From the NCBI RefSeq assembly GCF_000485905.1, contig NC_022664.1:124001-188000 (forward strand): 64,000 nt of DNA, given 5' to 3'. A model generated the notes under the pieces. The model was not told where the DNA came from, did no database searches, and saw only the letters and a list, made by a program, of their open reading frames with translations. Within the stretch, counting starts at the first letter, position 1. Each line of letters begins with the position of its first letter. Position numbers and translations under genes: made by a program. Shown in pieces: positions 61,340 to 64,000 of this stretch. The DNA comes from Spiribacter curvatus. GTDB lineage: Bacteria > Pseudomonadota > Gammaproteobacteria > Nitrococcales > Nitrococcaceae.

Positions 61340-64000
61340 CTGGCAAGTAGCTGAGCATTGCCACCGGAGGCGGTCACGTCGACGCAGACATGACGCTCAT
61401 GATGGACATGTGCCCGATCCGGACAGGCGGTGATCACCGGCAGGATCTCGCCGCCGCGCTGAGCCAGCGCATTGGCGAGCGCCCGGGCCCCGTCCTGATC
61501 GCCCCACCAGAGCACGCCGGAGAAACCGTTCAGCGTCTCGAGGGCGTCAGGGTTGAGTTTCCCGAGAACCTCGACACCGACACCCCCCAGCGCCTCCACC
61601 TGTCGACGCTGCTCGGCCGCGGCCGCAGCACCGGGGCCCAGGCAGAGCAGGGGCGACCGGGGGACGTGATAGAGGCGATTGGACTCGCCGGTGGGCCCGG
61701 GCATGTCCGTGCCCTGAGCTGGCATGGCCGGGGTCGGTATCGTATCGAGTACCGATTGAACCGAGTCCGGGTCGCTCAATGGGGTTGGCGGTTCCACCGC
61801 GGTCTGTGGCGCGGTCGCCTGGCCGAATCGGGTCACGTAGTCCGGGCCGCCCGCCTTGGGACCGGTTCCAGACAGTCCTTCACCGCCGAAGGGCTGACTA
61901 CCGACAATGGCACCGATCTGGTTGCGATTGACGTATAGATTGCCGGCATGGACCCGATCGACGATGTGCTGGACCCGGTCCTCGATTCGGGTATGCACGC
62001 CGAAGGTCAGGCCGTAGCCGCGGGCATTGATCGCCTCGATGACTTCGTCGAGGGCCTCGGCGCGATAGCTTGCGACATGCAGGACAGGTCCGAATATCTC
62101 GCGCTCGAGGGCCTCGATGCCCTCGACATGGATCACCGCCGGCCCGACGAAATGACCGGTATCCGGTGCCTCGATCTGCTTGATGAGCCGGCCGTCATGC
62201 CGGGCATTATCGACATGCCGCTGGATGTCGGCCGCGGCGTCGGCATCGATGACCGGACCCAGATCCGTCGACAGCCGCCAGGGATCACCCAGCCGCAGCT
62301 CGTCCATCGCGCCTGAGAGCATACGCATGAAGTCCTCACGGACATCCTCCTGGATGTAGAGACAGCGCAACGCCGAGCAGCGCTGGCCGGCAGACTGGAA
62401 CGCGCTGGCGATGACATCGCGCACGGCCTGCTCGTGGAGGGCCGTTGAATCGACAATCATGGCATTGAGGCCGCCCGTCTCCGCGATCAGTGGCGCACCG
62501 GGGTCGAGATGCCGGCGCATGCTGCGATGGATCGCCCGTGCGGTGTCAGTGCCACCGGTGAAGGCGACGCCATCGATGCGTGCATCACTCGTAAGGGCTG
62601 CGCCCACCGTGGTGCCGTCGCCGGGCAGGAATTGCAGGGCCGGGACGGGAACCCCCGCCTCATGGAGCAGGGCAACGCCCTTGGCGGCGGTCAGCGGCGA
62701 CTGCTCAGCCGGCTTGGCGAGCACCGCATTGCCCGCCGCCAGGGCGCCCGCAATCTGGCCGGTGAAGATGGCGAGGGGGAAGTTCCATGGCGAGATGCAG
62801 GCGAAACGCCCCCGTGGCGTGGGCGCAAGCTGCCGGGACTGGCGGGCGTAGTAGTAGAGGAAATCGATCGCCTCACGCAGCTCGCCAACCGCGTCCAGCA
62901 GATTCTTGCCCGCCTCGCGGGCGACGATGGCGAGGATTTCACCGAAGTCGCGCTCGTAGAGCTCGGCGGCCCGCTCAAGAATGCTGGCCCGCTCCCGGGC
63001 TGAGGCCGACCATGGGCGGGCAGCGGTGATGGCGGCCTCGACTTCCGCCGCGGTGGCATCCCGCACGCGACCGACGAGATCGTTGGGGTCGGCTGGGTTG
63101 GGCATATCGTGCCCGCCACCGGCCTCGGCTTGTACGCCGTCGGCCGTGATCGGTGATGCCTGGAAGCGCCGCTCACGGAACGGCCGCCGGGCTCCCTCGA
63201 TGCAGTCGAGATCGGCCAGGTCGCCGAGGTCGAAGCCGCGGGCGTTGCGGCGGCTCGGGAGGAAGAGCGCCGGGCCGTTGGCGAGCTTTGGGTTGACCGG
63301 TTGGACCACATCGTCAAGGGCCTCGAAGGGACAGGCAACAACGGTTTCTGGGGCGACGTTCTCGTCGACGATCTGATTGACGAAGGACGAGTTGGCGCCG
63401 TTCTCAAGCAGCCGCCGCACCAGATAGGCGAGTAGATCGCGATGCTCGCCCACGGGGGCATAGATCCGGCAGCGGGTGCCGTGACGATGCATGACGATGT
63501 CGTGCAGCCGCTCGCCCATGCCATGCAGGCGCTGGAACTCGAATGCCTCGGCCGGCACCTGCAGGTCGTCGGCCATCGCCAGGACCGCCGCCACTGAATG
63601 GGCGTTATGGGTGGCGAACTGCGGATAGAGGCGGTCAGTCATGCCAAGCAGCTGGCGGGATACCGCCAGATAACTGACATCGCTGCCCGCCTTGCGGGTA
63701 AAGACCGGGAAACCATCAACGCCCAGTGTCTGCGCGCGTTTGATTTCGGTATCCCAGTATGCGCCCTTGACCAGTCGAAGTGTCATACGCCGGTCGAGGC
63801 GTTGGGCCAGCTGATAGAGCCAGTCCACGGTATCGGCCGCGCGCTGCCCGTAGGCCTGGATCACCATGCCGAAGCCATCCCAGCCAGCCGTGGCGGGGTC
63901 CTGTAGCACCGCCTCGGCGACCTCGAGCGACAGATTGAGTCGGTCCGACTCCTCGGCGTCGATGTTAAAGCCGAGCCCCTTTTCCGCGGCCAGTTGCGCG
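61330..64000 (-). CDS. putA: Bifunctional proline dehydrogenase / P5C dehydrogenase, 3' part (runs off the window)
   Basis: 889 codons visible. The proline dehydrogenase part includes FNIDAEESDRLNLSLEVAEA, LRLVKGAYWDTEIKRAQ, ATHNAHSVAAVL and YAPVGEHRDLLAYLVRRLLE. A linker leads to the aldehyde dehydrogenase part with CISPWNFPLAIFTGQ, Glu in AETGGLNAMIVDS and Cys in GQRCSALRCLYIQ. The C-terminal tail holds PSRSPLLCLGPG-like variation and ends VTASGGNAQLLARV. The 5' portion, including any DNA-binding domain, lies beyond 64000. It oxidises proline to glutamate for carbon, nitrogen or osmolyte turnover. A BCCT 5' end adjoins it downstream. Confidence 0.95.
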   Translation of the reverse strand, partial: AQLAAEKGLGFNIDAEESDRLNLSLEVAEAVLQDPATAGWDGFGMVIQAYGQRAADTVDWLYQLAQRLDRRMTLRLVKGAYWDTEIKRAQTLGVDGFPVFTRKAGSDVSYLAVSRQLLGMTDRLYPQFATHNAHSVAAVLAMADDLQVPAEAFEFQRLHGMGERLHDIVMHRHGTRCRIYAPVGEHRDLLAYLVRRLLENGANSSFVNQIVDENVAPETVVACPFEALDDVVQPVNPKLANGPALFLPSRRNARGFDLGDLADLDCIEGARRPFRERRFQASPITADGVQAEAGGGHDMPNPADPNDLVGRVRDATAAEVEAAITAARPWSASARERASILERAAELYERDFGEILAIVAREAGKNLLDAVGELREAIDFLYYYARQSRQLAPTPRGRFACISPWNFPLAIFTGQIAGALAAGNAVLAKPAEQSPLTAAKGVALLHEAGVPVPALQFLPGDGTTVGAALTSDARIDGVAFTGGTDTARAIHRSMRRHLDPGAPLIAETGGLNAMIVDSTALHEQAVRDVIASAFQSAGQRCSALRCLYIQEDVREDFMRMLSGAMDELRLGDPWRLSTDLGPVIDADAAADIQRHVDNARHDGRLIKQIEAPDTGHFVGPAVIHVEGIEALEREIFGPVLHVASYRAEALDEVIEAINARGYGLTFGVHTRIEDRVQHIVDRVHAGNLYVNRNQIGAIVGSQPFGGEGLSGTGPKAGGPDYVTRFGQATAPQTAVEPPTPLSDPDSVQSVLDTIPTPAMPAQGTDMPGPTGESNRLYHVPRSPLLCLGPGAAAAAEQRRQVEALGGVGVEVLGKLNPDALETLNGFSGVLWWGDQDGARALANALAQRGGEILPVITACPDRAHVHHERHVCVDVTASGGNAQLLARVQ

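Noticed and set aside
63326-63337. GGGACAGGCAA in putA as another motif copy
   Set aside because: It lacks the final C of the core, lies in a normally conserved ACPFEAL stretch and has no matching flanks. It is probably chance.

Overview
This is 64 kb of a GC-rich (about 63% by eye) gammaproteobacterial chromosome. Heptose/Kdo LPS genes, a cydABDC cluster with a CioA-like CydA, a dabAB inorganic-carbon transporter, BCCT (betaine-type) transporters, a PutA flavoprotein and a betaine-pathway type dipeptidase suggest a halophilic member of the Ectothiorhodospiraceae, for example a Spiribacter relative. The genus is inferred from gene content, not from a marker gene.

Layout. 1-6.1 kb: LPS inner-core genes (waaF, lpxL, hldE, kdkA, a waaC-like gene, waaA). 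6.1-8.4 kb: tolC, rhodanese and isoaspartyl methyltransferase operon. 9.1-10.1 kb: a REP-associated tyrosine transposase (RAYT). 10.1-13.5 kb: cbpA, rpmB-rpmG, mutM, cupin protein. 13.5-20.4 kb: cydABDC plus a tartrate/malate dehydrogenase. 20.5-22.9 kb: Crp-type regulator divergent from a DUF2892-DsrE-rhodanese sulfur operon. 22.9-25.5 kb: argO, hemH, lipoprotein. 25.6-31.4 kb: dabA-dabB with a divergent LysR. 31.4-42.9 kb: mixed metabolic genes, a frameshifted BCCT gene (BCCT1) and a dipeptidase. 43.0-47.2 kb: aldehyde dehydrogenase with two poorly characterised genes. 47.3-51.4 kb: LysR, frmA-fghA, serine hydrolase. 51.8-57.1 kb: Crp-type regulator and c-di-GMP genes. 57.3-61.1 kb: pseudopilins, an AT-rich repeat protein and pilD. 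61.1-64 kb: 5' end of a second BCCT gene and the 3' three-quarters of putA.

Two signals go beyond ordinary annotation. First, a 12-base motif, GTGCCTGTCCCA, with flanking consensus close to ACGTGCCTGTCCCAAAC, occurs 23 times with an exact 11-base core in the first 23 kb. It then occurs once more at 61.2 kb and not at all between. Most copies lie inside conserved genes without breaking the frame, mostly in one orientation relative to the gene. One intergenic copy is paired with an imperfect inverted copy as a terminator-like hairpin between convergent genes. This resembles the behaviour of DNA uptake sequences. A RAYT gene sits among the copies, so a REP-type origin is the main alternative.

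Second, the 5' end (61.1-61.25 kb) and the 3' end (45.51-45.76 kb) of a second BCCT gene bracket a 15.3-kb segment. Both pieces are essentially identical to BCCT1 at 34-36 kb, and BCCT1 itself carries four apparent one-base losses within about 100 bp. This is either a real rearrangement through duplicated transporter genes or a misassembly at a repeat. Other points of interest are a minor-pilin-like protein with a roughly 26-residue solenoid repeat, a regulator with an in-frame TGA before its conserved C-terminus, and an unstudied aldehyde dehydrogenase/582-aa protein/DUF3726 cluster.
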